The translations under genes were made by a program, and so were the position numbers. This document shows, piece by piece, positions 30,314 through 39,038 of a stretch of 64,000 bases of DNA (position 1 is the first letter of the stretch; each line of letters starts with the position of its first letter). The notes under the pieces are model-generated. The model had not been told where the DNA came from, did no database searches, and worked only from the letters and a program-made list of their open reading frames with translations. The DNA is taken from assembly GCF_033110965.1 (NCBI RefSeq), contig NZ_CP137003.1, positions 2,542,001-2,606,000 of the forward strand, read 5' to 3'. This DNA is from Raineyella sp. LH-20. Its GTDB lineage: Bacteria; Actinomycetota; Actinomycetes; Propionibacteriales; Propionibacteriaceae.

Positions 30314-31005
30314 GGGAGTTCACGGCGGGGCTGTTCGGCCGGCGGGTCACCCTCGCTCCGTGGGAGCGGGCGGTGACGCACCGCGACGGTGTGATCAGCC
30401 AGGAGCTCGGCCCGGGTCGCTACCGGCTGCCGCGACGGACCACCGCGATGATCCTCGACGTTCGTCCACGTCAACTGGTCGTGAACGCACAGGAGATCCT
30501 GACCACCGACGCCGTCAGCGTACGGGTCAGCGCGGTCGCGGACGTGACAGTCACCGACGCGCGCGCCGCAGTGACCGAGTCACCGGATTGCGACGCCGTC
30601 CTGTACCAGGCGATCCAGTTGGCGTTGCGAGAAGCGATCACCACCCGGACGCTGACCGAGGTCCTCGCCGATCGTGCCGCGATGTCGTCAGCACTGCTCA
30701 CCCCGGCGCGGTCGGCCGCCACGCGTGTCGGACTGGACGTGTCGATGGTGGCTGTGCGCGACCTGACCTTGGCCCAGGATGCCCGCGCCGTGCTGGCGGA
30801 GGCCGCCCTGGAGGCCCAGCGGTCCAAGGCCGTCCTGGAACGGGCGCGCGCCGAGGTCGCTGCGACACGGGCGATGGCCAATGCTGCCCGGATCCTGGCC
30901 GACAACCCGGCCCTGCTGCAGCTTCGGATGGCGCAGTCCCCGGGGGCCACCGTCGTGGTCAACACCGGGATCGCGCAGCCAGCGAACGCCATACAGGCCG
31001 ACTGA
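30310..31005 (+). CDS. SPFH/Band 7 domain protein (slipin-like)
   Basis: A 231-residue SPFH-domain protein without an obvious membrane helix; it would attach peripherally. Order: short N-terminus MREFTAGLFGRRVTLAPWER, beta strands GVISQELGPGRYRLPRRT and ILDVRPRQLVVNAQEILTTD, VSVRVSAVADVTVTDA, the helix YQAIQLALREAITTRTLTEV, and a long C-terminal helix of Ala/Glu/Arg (ARAVLAEAALEAQRSKAVLE onward) likely to form a coiled coil for oligomerisation. Bacterial slipins organise membrane microdomains and often pair with NfeD proteases; no NfeD gene is next to it. The ATG overlaps the stop of the preceding frame. GC-rich and native-looking, unlike the sequence before it. Confidence 0.82.
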   Translation: MREFTAGLFGRRVTLAPWERAVTHRDGVISQELGPGRYRLPRRTTAMILDVRPRQLVVNAQEILTTDAVSVRVSAVADVTVTDARAAVTESPDCDAVLYQAIQLALREAITTRTLTEVLADRAAMSSALLTPARSAATRVGLDVSMVAVRDLTLAQDARAVLAEAALEAQRSKAVLERARAEVAATRAMANAARILADNPALLQLRMAQSPGATVVVNTGIAQPANAIQAD

Positions 31006-31183
31006 GCCGGGGACGCCCACGACGCGGCTCTGAGCCACCTCGGGTTGGCCTGCAGCGGCCGTCATGACAGCCCGGTGACCGACCACGTCGGGGTGTCGCC
31101 ACCGTGACCAGGTCGGGGTGGCGCCACCGGGGTGCACCGCGGCCGGCGACTCCTCCTGCCCGCCACCGCGGTCTGCGGGCCCG

Positions 31184-32371
31184 CTACTCCTGCACTGCGG
31201 CGGTTCCGCCGGTCCAGGCGGGCGGGACGTACGCGCAGGTCGGGTCGGAGGCGAGCGGGTCGCCGAGCATCGCGTACGCGCGGGCCCGCGAGCCACCGCA
31301 GATCCAGTTGAACTCGCACGCGCCGCACTTGCCGCTGTACTCCGACGGCTTCCGCAGCGCCTGCATCATCGGGGCCTCGGCATAGATCTCGTGGAACGGG
31401 CGGTCCCGTACGTTGCCGCAGTCGAACGGCAGGAACCCGCTCGGGTAGACGTCGCCGATGTGGTCGATGAAGGCGAAGCCGTTGCCGGAGTTGACGCCGA
31501 TCGCCGGTCGTGGCGGCCGACGGTGGCCGCCCTCACCGAGCAGCTCGACGGTGCGTGCCATCAGTCGGGCGTGCAGCGGGCCCGTCTCCGGCAGTGGCAG
31601 CCCGGCCTCGAGCGCGTCGTCGCGCTGGATGGCGACCCGCCGGTAGGTCTGGCCCTCGGTGGTCTTGATCGCGATCCGGTCGGAGATGTCGTGCAGCCAG
31701 TGCATGACGTCCTCCATCTCGTCGGGCGAGAGGCACTCGAGGTTGGATCCGCGCCCCATCGGGACGAGGAACAGCAGGTACCAGAGGTGAGCGCCCATGC
31801 CCATCACGGTCTGGACGATCTCCGGCAGTTCGTCGCGGTTGTTGCGGCAGATCGTGGTGTTCACCTGGAACCGGAAACCGTGCTTGACCACCAGCTTCGC
31901 GGCCTCCAGCGTCGCGTCGAAGGTGCCGTCGATGCCGCGGAAGGAGTCATGGGTCGCCGCCGTGGCACCGTCCAGGGACAGTGAGAACGCCTTGACCCCG
32001 GCCTCGCGTACGGACGCCAGCCGTTCGTCGGTCAGCAGCGGTGTCACCGACGGCGACAGTGCGATCGGCAGGCCGGCCGCGGTGCCGTACGCGATGAGTT
32101 CCTCCAGGTCGGGACGCTCGAAGGCGTCACCGCCCGAGAAGATAACGATCGGCCGCGGCGTGCCGTAGGCGGCGATGTCGTCCAGCAGCGCCTTGCCCTC
32201 CGCGGTGGTCAGCTGTCGCGGATCCGCGCGGGTGAACGCGTCCGCGCGGCAGTGCCGACAGGCCAGCTGGCAGGCGCGGGTCACTTCCCAGACCAGGACG
32301 TGGGGACGTTCCCCGGCGTCGTGGTGCAGTGTGCGGACGACTCCCGGATGTGCGGCCGTGTGCATCGACAT
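31184..32371 (-). CDS. Radical SAM/SPASM protein, TIGR04053-like
   Basis: A 395-residue iron-sulfur enzyme. The radical SAM cluster motif is C-x3-C-x2-C in TRACQLACRHC (about residues 32-40). Barrel strands PIVIFSGGDAFERPD, SLSLDGATAATHDSFRG and VNTTICRNNRDELPEI follow. A SPASM-type C-terminal region supplies further cysteines: PFDCGNVRD, GKCGACEFNWICGGSRARAYA and DPTCAYVPP. The layout and the segment FLVPMGRGSNLECLSPDEMEDVMHWL match the TIGR04053 group, related to haem-modifying NirJ/AhbD enzymes; its product is not established. No precursor-peptide gene is recognisable beside it. TAGCGT ends 7 nt before the ATG at 32371. Confidence 0.87.
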   Translation of the reverse strand: MSMHTAAHPGVVRTLHHDAGERPHVLVWEVTRACQLACRHCRADAFTRADPRQLTTAEGKALLDDIAAYGTPRPIVIFSGGDAFERPDLEELIAYGTAAGLPIALSPSVTPLLTDERLASVREAGVKAFSLSLDGATAATHDSFRGIDGTFDATLEAAKLVVKHGFRFQVNTTICRNNRDELPEIVQTVMGMGAHLWYLLFLVPMGRGSNLECLSPDEMEDVMHWLHDISDRIAIKTTEGQTYRRVAIQRDDALEAGLPLPETGPLHARLMARTVELLGEGGHRRPPRPAIGVNSGNGFAFIDHIGDVYPSGFLPFDCGNVRDRPFHEIYAEAPMMQALRKPSEYSGKCGACEFNWICGGSRARAYAMLGDPLASDPTCAYVPPAWTGGTAAVQE

Positions 32372-32457
32372 GCTCCCTACGCTACAGGTAGTACGTAGAG
32401 CGCCGTACATGCTGTTGCGGCGTCCGGTGCGCCCTGCGGCACGGCGTGTCGCAGGCG

Positions 32458-32943
32458 TCAGCCGTCCAGGTCGTGCAGCGGCTCGTGGCCGGTGACGGCC
32501 TCCGGCACGTGCGGCTCCGGGCGGGGGATGGGCTTCATCCGGTGCGGGATCCGGTCGCGTGCGTAGGTGATGTCGTGATAGCCGTGCTCCAGCGGCCGGC
32601 CGTTCTCGTCCAGCGAGACCATCACGATCCGGTCGACGGTGATGATCGACTCGCGGGTCACCATGTTGCGTACGTTGCACCGCAGGGTCAGCGAGGTGCG
32701 GCCGAACTTCACCGGGAAGATGCCCAGCTCGATGATGTCGCCCTGCCAGGCCGAAGACACGAAGTTGATCTCGGACATGTACTTGGTGACGACGCGTTCG
32801 TTGCCGAGCTGGACGATCGTGTAGAGCGCGACCTGTTCGTCGATCCAGGAGAGCAGGTGGCCCCCGAAGAGGGTGCCGTTCGCATTCAGGTTCTCGGGTC
32901 GGACCCACATCCTGGAGTGGTAACGCATCCGCGGCTCGTCCAT
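32458..32943 (-). CDS. Acyl-CoA thioesterase (hotdog fold)
   Basis: A 161-residue single-hotdog thioesterase of the YciA/BFIT type, releasing free acids from acyl-CoA. The family signature is VRPENLNANGTLFGGHLLSWID, where the Asn and Asp surround the active site, followed by SEINFVSSAWQGDIIELGIF and GRTSLTLRCNVRN. The C-terminus is a Pro/His tail. The start is fixed by TAGACT (complement of 32951-32956) 7 nt before the ATG, with no Shine-Dalgarno: a leaderless message. A longer in-frame reading to 33003 is therefore rejected. Confidence 0.9.
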   Translation of the reverse strand: MDEPRMRYHSRMWVRPENLNANGTLFGGHLLSWIDEQVALYTIVQLGNERVVTKYMSEINFVSSAWQGDIIELGIFPVKFGRTSLTLRCNVRNMVTRESIITVDRIVMVSLDENGRPLEHGYHDITYARDRIPHRMKPIPRPEPHVPEAVTGHEPLHDLDG

Positions 32944-33064
32944 GGGCCTCAGTCTAGGGACGGTGGACCCGGATCCCCTCGTCGGGTGCCGCGCCCGTGC
33001 CATCCGTCCAGCGTCGTCCGATCAGGCGGGTGTCTGACCAGGGGGGTGTCTGACCAGGCGGGCG

Positions 33065-33907
33065 TCACGGGCGCCGGCCACTGTCCGTCCGGCCCGCCCG
33101 GCTGAACCACTGCAGGATGGTCCGGCCCACTCCGTCGTCCGCGCACGGACGGTCGACGGCCTGTCCGACCTCGGCCAGCAGCGGGTGGGTCGGCGGCATC
33201 ACGTACGCCTGGCCGGCCCAGCTCAGCATCCCCAGGTCGTTCGGCATGTCCCCGAAGGCGGCCACGTCCTGACTCCCGACGCCGAGCGTGGCGCAGTAGC
33301 GGGCCAGCATCGCCGCCTTGTCCACGCCGCGGGCGCCGACCTCCACCAGCACCCGGTCGCCGGCCGCCACCCCGGCGGTCGACCAGGTGAGCGTCAGGGC
33401 GTCGCCGGCCACGTCCCGCAGCACGGCCAGCACGGCGTCCAGCGGCGTGTCGTACGTCTGCACCAGCACCTTCAGCACCGGGCCGCCCGGCAGCAGGTCC
33501 TCCAACGGGGCGCATCGATAGCCCGGCACCTCCGGCGGGGACTCCATGTACCCCGGCTCGTACCCGAACGCGTCGGGCCGCTGCAGCCCTAGGGTTGCCC
33601 CCGGCAGGGCCTCCCGGACATGGGCCCCCAGTGCCGCGATGAGGTCGGGGGCGATGTCGACCACCTCGGCGATCTCGCCGGTCGCGGCGTCGTAGCGGAT
33701 CGCGCCGTTGCAGCCGATCACCGGGGTGTGGGGCAGGCCGAGGTCGACGATGGGCTGCATCCAGGTGGGCGGGCGTCCGGTGGCGAAGACGACGTGGACG
33801 CCTTCGTCGAGGGCGGTCCGGACGGCGCGGGCGTTGACCGCCGAGACGGTGCCGCCGGGGCGCAGGAAGGTGCCGTCGAGGTCCGTCGCGATGAGACGAG
33901 GGATCAC
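33065..33907 (-). CDS. HAD-family phosphatase (Cof type)
   Basis: A 280-residue class IIB HAD hydrolase. Motif I is IATDLDGTFLRPGG at residues 6-19; motif II VVFATGRPP; the lysine of motif III is in RGVDKAAMLARYCA; motif IV is VAAFGDMPNDLGML. A C2-type cap spans about 85-190. Cof-like proteins dephosphorylate sugar phosphates, FMN or cofactors, so the substrate is open. GTG start overlapping the stop of the upstream membrane-protein gene (GTGA, 33904-33907), with AAAGG upstream, hence coupled translation. Confidence 0.87.
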   Translation of the reverse strand: MIPRLIATDLDGTFLRPGGTVSAVNARAVRTALDEGVHVVFATGRPPTWMQPIVDLGLPHTPVIGCNGAIRYDAATGEIAEVVDIAPDLIAALGAHVREALPGATLGLQRPDAFGYEPGYMESPPEVPGYRCAPLEDLLPGGPVLKVLVQTYDTPLDAVLAVLRDVAGDALTLTWSTAGVAAGDRVLVEVGARGVDKAAMLARYCATLGVGSQDVAAFGDMPNDLGMLSWAGQAYVMPPTHPLLAEVGQAVDRPCADDGVGRTILQWFSRAGRTDSGRRP

Positions 33908-34785
33908 AGTTTCGACCTTTCGGGGTTGCCCGATCCCGAGGTGGCCGGTGACGGGGACGCCGAGGACGGGGACGGCGAGGCCGACCGGGGTGACGGGGTG
34001 GGCGAGGGCGAGGCCGACGACGGCGAGGGAGACGCCGACGACGGCGACGGCGAGGCCGACTGCGGCTGCGGCGGCGGCGGGCTCTGCGGCGGCTCGTTGC
34101 GGAACAACAGGATCGCCACCAGCACCGCGATCGCGGCCACCAGCACGGTGAGCAGCCAGGCAACGAACAGCGACACCCAGCCCGCCCGGTCGTGACGGCC
34201 CGGCCACGGCAACGGCCACTGCGACGTACGTCCCGGCGCGGTGTCGTCGGCCCAGGGCAGGCGGTAGTCCGGCCCCGCGACGGGCGTCGCGGAGGGAAGG
34301 GCGAGGGCGACATCGGCCAGGATCGACGCGGCCAGTGCGGAGCGGTCCGCGGGCAGCGCCACCCACGGAGCGTCGGGCACACCGTCGTCGACCGGGGCCT
34401 CGGCAGGGATGAGCCGGGAGGTGTGCCGTCCGGTGTCCTGGCCCTGGCCCCCGCGGGCGATCACAAGGTCGACATGCAGCGGATCGATCCGCCCGGTGAA
34501 CCGGTCACGGGCTGCTCTGTCGGCCGCCGCCCCCTGCGACAACAGCACCAGCACCACCGCACGGTCGCCGGCGCGCTCCATGTCGTCGCCGCGGTCCGGC
34601 GTGCTGTCGCCGTCCTGTGCGCCGTCGCCGTGCTGGGGACCGGCGTGGGCGGCGTACGCCACGCCGGCCGGACCGGACTCCAGGCGGGCGTCCAACCAGA
34701 ACCCGCCGACACGCGGCGGGTCCTCGGGCCGCAGCGGCCGGGCGAGCGGCCCGGGCCCGTGTGCGGAGGCGGAGGGTGCAGTCAT
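33904..34785 (-). CDS. Membrane protein with Ser/Pro-rich external tail
   Basis: A 293-residue protein of unknown function. The N-terminal ~195 residues are cytosolic (LVLLSQGAAADRAARDRFTG, ALPADRSALAASILADVALA). One membrane helix, WVSLFVAWLLTVLVAAIAVL, lies near 205-225. The last ~65 residues are a low-complexity tail made of repeated SASPSPSS-like units with Pro, probably outside the membrane and possibly O-glycosylated, as with Ser/Pro/Thr-rich stalks of actinobacterial wall proteins. The start is uncertain: ATG at 34785 or another at 34794. It shares a GTGA overlap with the HAD gene and diverges from moxR. Confidence 0.55.
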   Translation of the reverse strand: MTAPSASAHGPGPLARPLRPEDPPRVGGFWLDARLESGPAGVAYAAHAGPQHGDGAQDGDSTPDRGDDMERAGDRAVVLVLLSQGAAADRAARDRFTGRIDPLHVDLVIARGGQGQDTGRHTSRLIPAEAPVDDGVPDAPWVALPADRSALAASILADVALALPSATPVAGPDYRLPWADDTAPGRTSQWPLPWPGRHDRAGWVSLFVAWLLTVLVAAIAVLVAILLFRNEPPQSPPPPQPQSASPSPSSASPSPSSASPSPTPSPRSASPSPSSASPSPATSGSGNPERSKL

Positions 34786-34981
34786 CGGCCCCATCACATC
34801 ACACCGGCCAAGCCTGGCGAGGCGAGGCCATCCCCGATCCACACCAGATGCGCTCCCGGCCTGCCCCGGTCCGGACGGCTGCCCCACCCGGGTCCACGAC
34901 CGGAGGTCCGGCTTGAGTGGTGGCCGATGATGGACGTGCGGTCTGCGAGGATGGTCCGGACCTGAGGACGGGAGACATGCG

Positions 34982-36025
34982 GTGGACAACCAGGAGGCGG
35001 CCCGACTGATCGACGAGGCCCTGACGCAAGTGCGGCGGGTCATCGTCGGCCAGGAGCACATGGTGGAGCGACTGATGGTCGCCCTGCTCGCGCGCGGGCA
35101 CTGCCTCCTCGAGGGCGTGCCGGGCACGGCCAAGACCCTGGCCGTACGGACCTTCGCCACCGTCGTCGGTGGCGACTTCGCCCGGGTCCAGTTCACCCCC
35201 GACCTGGTGCCCTCCGACATCGTCGGCACCCGGATCTACAAGCCGTCCCAGGAGGGCTTCGACGTCGAGCTGGGCCCGATCTTCGTGAACTTCCTGCTCG
35301 CCGACGAGATCAACCGGGCGCCCGCCAAGGTGCAGTCGGCGATGCTCGAGGTGATGGCGGAACGCCAGGTGTCCATCGGCGGCACCACCTTCCCGGCCCC
35401 CAAGCCCTACATCGTCATCGCCACCCAGAACCCGATCGAGTCCGAGGGGGTCTACCCGCTGCCGGAGGCCCAGCGCGATCGGTTCCTGCTCAAGGTGGAC
35501 GTCCCCTACCCGCACGGGAACGAGGAGTTCGAGATCCTGCGACGGATGAGCGTCGACGCCCCGGTGGCCCGGCCGGTGCTCGACAACGCGTCGGTGCTCG
35601 CCCTGCAGGACCGCACCAACCACGTCTTCGTCCACCGGCTCGTCGCCGAGTACATCGTCCGGCTGGTGCTCGCCACCCGTTCCCCGGCCGACTTCGGGAT
35701 GCCCGATCTGGCGGAGGTGATCGCGATCGGCTGCTCGCCCCGGGCCACCCTCGGCCTGGTCGGCGCCGCCCGCGCCCTGGCCCTGATCCACGGGCGCGAC
35801 TACGTATTGCCGACCGACGTCCAGGCCGTCGCCCGCGACGTGATGTCGCACCGCATCCAGCTCGGCTTCGACGCGGTCGCCGACAACATCGACCCCGCCG
35901 AGGTGATCGACCGGGTGACGGCGATGGTCCCGGCCCCGACCCCGGTGTGGGACCAGCCGGCACCGGTCCCGAGCGGCTCCGACCCGCGCGCCGCTGCCTT
36001 CCCGCAGCCGGGGTTCCATGGCTGA
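34982..36025 (+). CDS. MoxR-family AAA+ ATPase
   Basis: A 347-residue MoxR ATPase, a chaperone-like factor for assembling or inserting metal cofactors in partner proteins with VWA domains. Walker A is EGVPGTAKTL (about 48-57), Walker B FLLADEINRAP, sensor-type IATQNPIESEGVYPLPEAQRDRF, and the arginine-rich lid contains GCSPRATLGLVGAARALALI. A Pro-rich tail ends the chain. GTG start. It heads a four-gene cluster with DUF58 and two VWA proteins (overlap of 8 nt with the next gene), the standard MoxR arrangement. Confidence 0.93.
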   Translation: MDNQEAARLIDEALTQVRRVIVGQEHMVERLMVALLARGHCLLEGVPGTAKTLAVRTFATVVGGDFARVQFTPDLVPSDIVGTRIYKPSQEGFDVELGPIFVNFLLADEINRAPAKVQSAMLEVMAERQVSIGGTTFPAPKPYIVIATQNPIESEGVYPLPEAQRDRFLLKVDVPYPHGNEEFEILRRMSVDAPVARPVLDNASVLALQDRTNHVFVHRLVAEYIVRLVLATRSPADFGMPDLAEVIAIGCSPRATLGLVGAARALALIHGRDYVLPTDVQAVARDVMSHRIQLGFDAVADNIDPAEVIDRVTAMVPAPTPVWDQPAPVPSGSDPRAAAFPQPGFHG

Positions 36026-37034
36026 CGGGCCCGCGTCCTCCCTGGTCCGGCCGCCGGACCGTCCGACCCTGCCGTTGGACCGGCTCGCCCCGGAAGCCGC
36101 CCTGCGCCGTCTCGAGCTGACCGTCGTACGCCGCCTGGAGGGCTTCCTGCAGGGCGACCATCTGGGTGTGCTGCCCGGCCCGGGCAGCGATCCGAACGAC
36201 GCCCGGCCCTACCTGCCGGGGGAGGACGACGTCCGCAAGATCGACTGGCCGGTCACCGCGCGCACCCGGATCACCCACGTCCGCGACACCATCGCCGACC
36301 GCGAGCTCGAGGTGTGGGCGCTGCTCGACGTGACCCCGTCGATGAACTGGGGCACCGCCGGCGTCACCAAGCGGGACCTCGGGATCGCCGCGATGGCCAC
36401 CTTCGGCTTCCTCTCCCAGCGGATGGGTGACCGGTTCGGCGGGATGGTGATGCGCCCCGGGGACGTACGTCTGATCCCCGCCCGCTCCGGCCGGACCGCT
36501 CTCTACGGTCTGCTGCGGTCCCTGCTGGAGGAGCCGATCGTCCCCGACGACACCGACCCGGGTCTGCCGCTGTCCCGCGCCATCGACGAGCTGGGCCGGG
36601 CCCAGCGCCGCCGCGGGCTGCGGATCGTCGTCTCCGACTTCCTCACCCCCGGCGACACCGAACTCGACCTCGAGGCGCCGCCGGAGTGGGAACGCGCGCT
36701 GCGCCGGCTGTCGGTCCGCAACCAGGTGATCGCCGTCGAGGTGATCGACCGGCGTGAGATCGAGTTCCCCGATCTCGGCGACATCCTCGTACGGTCTCCG
36801 GAGACCCCGTTCGAGCGCTACGTCAACACCGGTGACGTACGCCTGCGCCGGGCCATGGACGAGGCGGCGGCCCGGCAACGGGAGCGCACCCGGCTGGCGC
36901 TGCGCCGCTCCGGCGTGGGGCACATCGTGCTGCGGACCGACGGCGACTGGGTCGCCGAGATCGCTCGGTTCGTGCTCGGCTACCGGCGCACCGCAGCGGT
37001 GCTGCACCGCCCGCCCCGCGGGGTGGCCCGGTGA
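36018..37034 (+). CDS. DUF58 domain protein
   Basis: A 338-residue partner of MoxR. The DUF58 core is visible as GDHLGVLPGPGSDPNDARPY and then PGEDDVRKIDWPVTARTRI, with the conserved D-W pair. It continues into a VWA-like fold: ELEVWALLDVTPSMNWGT keeps part of a MIDAS motif (DxTxS), and RIVVSDFLTPGDTE is the later strand. No membrane helix is obvious, so it is probably a cytosolic adaptor to the two membrane-bound VWA proteins encoded next. Its start lies within the end of moxR. Confidence 0.9.
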   Translation: MADGPASSLVRPPDRPTLPLDRLAPEAALRRLELTVVRRLEGFLQGDHLGVLPGPGSDPNDARPYLPGEDDVRKIDWPVTARTRITHVRDTIADRELEVWALLDVTPSMNWGTAGVTKRDLGIAAMATFGFLSQRMGDRFGGMVMRPGDVRLIPARSGRTALYGLLRSLLEEPIVPDDTDPGLPLSRAIDELGRAQRRRGLRIVVSDFLTPGDTELDLEAPPEWERALRRLSVRNQVIAVEVIDRREIEFPDLGDILVRSPETPFERYVNTGDVRLRRAMDEAAARQRERTRLALRRSGVGHIVLRTDGDWVAEIARFVLGYRRTAAVLHRPPRGVAR

Positions 37035-37053
37035 TCCCGGGACGGAGCACCCG

Positions 37054-38037
37054 GTGAACGGGCCGGCGGAGTTCTTCCGCAATCTCAGCTTCGGCGACCC
37101 GTGGCGGCTGCTGTTCCTGCTGGTGATCCCGGTGCTCGTCGGCCTCTACGTCTGGGCCTGCCGGCGGCCCGGACGGCGCGGCGTACGTTTCACCACGACC
37201 GCCCTGCTCGACCTGGTCGGCGGGCGACGCTCGCAGTGGCGGCGCCACCTCGCGGTCGCCCTGTCCCTGCTGGCGCTCGGCGCCGGCGTGGCCGGCTGGG
37301 CGCGGCCGACCACGATCGCCGGTGTTCCCCGGGAACGTGCCACCGTGGTGCTGGTGATGGACGTCTCGTTGTCGATGGAGGCCAAGGACGTCGAGCCGAG
37401 CCGGCTGCAGGCAGCGGTCAGCGCGGCCACCGGTTTCGTCGACGCGATCCCGCCCCGCTACAACGTCGCCCTGGTCACCCTCTCCGGTGCCCCCGCCGTC
37501 GTCGTCCCGCCGACCCTCGACCACGCCGCCGTCACCCGGGCCCTGGCCGGGCTCAAGCCGCAGGAGTCCACCGCGATCGGCGACGCCATCCTCGCCGGCC
37601 TGAGAGCACTCGAACAGGCCCCCCGCGACCCGGCCCAGCCGGACAAGCTCGCCCCCGGCGCCATCGTGCTGCTCTCCGACGGGGACAGCACCGCCGGCAC
37701 CAGCGCCGTCCAAGGGGCGCAGCGGGCGGCCGAGGCGAAGGTGCCGGTGCACACCATCGCCTTCGGCACCGAGAACGGCTACGTCGACGTCGACGGCAAG
37801 CGGGAGTCTGTCCCGCCGGATCCGGCCGTGCTGGCAGAGGTCGCCAGGATCACCGGCGGCCAGACGTTCACTGCCGACAACACCCGTCGCCTCGACAGCG
37901 TCTACCAGGACATCCGCTCCGAGGTGGGCACCGAGAAGAAGTCGAGTGACGTCAGCTCCACCTTCGCCGGGTATGCGATGATCGCGGCGGTGCTGGCGAC
38001 CCTGGCGGCCATCACCCTGGGAGCGCGGCGCCGATGA
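37054..38037 (+). CDS. VWA domain membrane protein (BatA-like), first copy
   Basis: A 327-residue protein. Two N-terminal membrane helices (LLFLLVIPVLVGLYVWA near 20-36 and HLAVALSLLALGAGVAGWA near 65-83) and one C-terminal helix (YAMIAAVLATLAAITLGA) flank a von Willebrand A domain. MIDAS residues are VVLVMDVSLSMEAKDV (DxSxS), a Thr in KPQESTAIGDAIL and VLLSDGDSTAG. This matches BatA/BatB proteins of MoxR operons. The GTG at 37054 has GGGACGGAG before it and starts 19 nt after the DUF58 stop. ATGA overlap with the next gene. Confidence 0.9.
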   Translation: MNGPAEFFRNLSFGDPWRLLFLLVIPVLVGLYVWACRRPGRRGVRFTTTALLDLVGGRRSQWRRHLAVALSLLALGAGVAGWARPTTIAGVPRERATVVLVMDVSLSMEAKDVEPSRLQAAVSAATGFVDAIPPRYNVALVTLSGAPAVVVPPTLDHAAVTRALAGLKPQESTAIGDAILAGLRALEQAPRDPAQPDKLAPGAIVLLSDGDSTAGTSAVQGAQRAAEAKVPVHTIAFGTENGYVDVDGKRESVPPDPAVLAEVARITGGQTFTADNTRRLDSVYQDIRSEVGTEKKSSDVSSTFAGYAMIAAVLATLAAITLGARRR

Positions 38038-38990
38038 TCCCGTTGATCCAGTTCCTCTCCCCGGGCCGACTGTGGTGGCTGCTGCTCGTCCCGCTGCTGC
38101 TCCTCATCCACCTCGTCGTGTCCCGACGATCCGCCGGGGGCCGGGGCGGGCACGACCCACTGCTCGCCTCGCTGCGGGTCGAGCGCGGCTGGCAGACCCA
38201 TCTCGCTGTGCTGCTCGCCGTGCTCAGCCTGGTCGCGCTCACCGTGGCGTTCGCCCGGCCGAAACAGGACGTGATGGTCCCCCGCGAGCGGGCCACCATC
38301 GTCGTCGCGATCGACGTGTCGCTGTCCATGCAGGCCGACGACGTCTCGCCGACCCGGCTGGCCGCGGCGAAGGACGCCGCGACCGAGTTCGTCCGCTCGC
38401 TGCCCGCCACCTTCAACGTGTCGTTGGTGTCCTTCGCCGGCACCGCGACCATCATCGTGCCGCCGACCCAGGACCGCGGGGTGGTCACCGCGGCGATCGA
38501 CGGACTGCGCCTGCAGCCGTCCACCGCGATCGGCGACGGCATCTACACTTCGTTGTCGGCGCTCAGCCAGGTGCCCCCCGACCCGCAGCACCCGGACGAT
38601 CCGCCACCCGCCCGGATCGTGCTGCTCTCCGACGGCTTCACGACCATCGGCCGCCCGGCGGCCCAGGCGGCCGACCAGGCGCGCAGTCAGGCGGTGCCGA
38701 TCTACACCATCGCGTACGGCACCCTCACCGGGTCGATCGTGATCGAGGGCAGCCGCCAGCCGGTCCCGGTCGACTACAACGAGCTGGCGACGGTCGCCCG
38801 GATCTCCGGTGGCAAGGCCTACCGCGCCCAGACCGCCGGCCAGCTCAAGGAGGTCTACCGCGACATCGGTTCCTCGGTCGGCAAGGAGGCGGTCGCCGTG
38901 GACGTCTCCAACCGCTACGTCGGCGTCGCCACCGCCTTCGCGCTGCTGGCCTGCCTCGGCGTGGTGTCGCTGGCCGCCCGGTGGCCGTGA
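38034..38990 (+). CDS. VWA domain membrane protein (BatA/BatB-like), second copy
   Basis: A 318-residue paralogue of the preceding protein with the same plan: helices WWLLLVPLLLLIHLVV and LAVLLAVLSLVALTVAFA, a VWA domain with IVVAIDVSLSMQADDVSPTR, QPSTAIGDGIY and VLLSDGFTTIG, and a C-terminal helix VATAFALLACLGVVSLAA. The DxSxS, T and D residues of the MIDAS are kept in both copies, so both should bind a divalent ion. Tandem duplication is inferred from the similarity. It closes the MoxR cluster. Confidence 0.9.
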   Translation: MIPLIQFLSPGRLWWLLLVPLLLLIHLVVSRRSAGGRGGHDPLLASLRVERGWQTHLAVLLAVLSLVALTVAFARPKQDVMVPRERATIVVAIDVSLSMQADDVSPTRLAAAKDAATEFVRSLPATFNVSLVSFAGTATIIVPPTQDRGVVTAAIDGLRLQPSTAIGDGIYTSLSALSQVPPDPQHPDDPPPARIVLLSDGFTTIGRPAAQAADQARSQAVPIYTIAYGTLTGSIVIEGSRQPVPVDYNELATVARISGGKAYRAQTAGQLKEVYRDIGSSVGKEAVAVDVSNRYVGVATAFALLACLGVVSLAARWP

Positions 38991-39038
38991 GTTGCCCGGT
39001 GGCCGTGAGCCGCCGGCGGCCTCGGTAGGGTGCCTGCC

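Noticed and set aside
25201-31200. Attachment-site duplication of the CAT tRNA 3' end marking an integrated island
   Set aside because: I looked for the tRNA 3' sequence in the following 6 kb and saw no second copy, and there is no integrase gene.
39030-39038. Start of yggS at ATG 39030
   Set aside because: The -10 box TAGGGT covers 39026-39031, so that ATG would be upstream of the transcript start.
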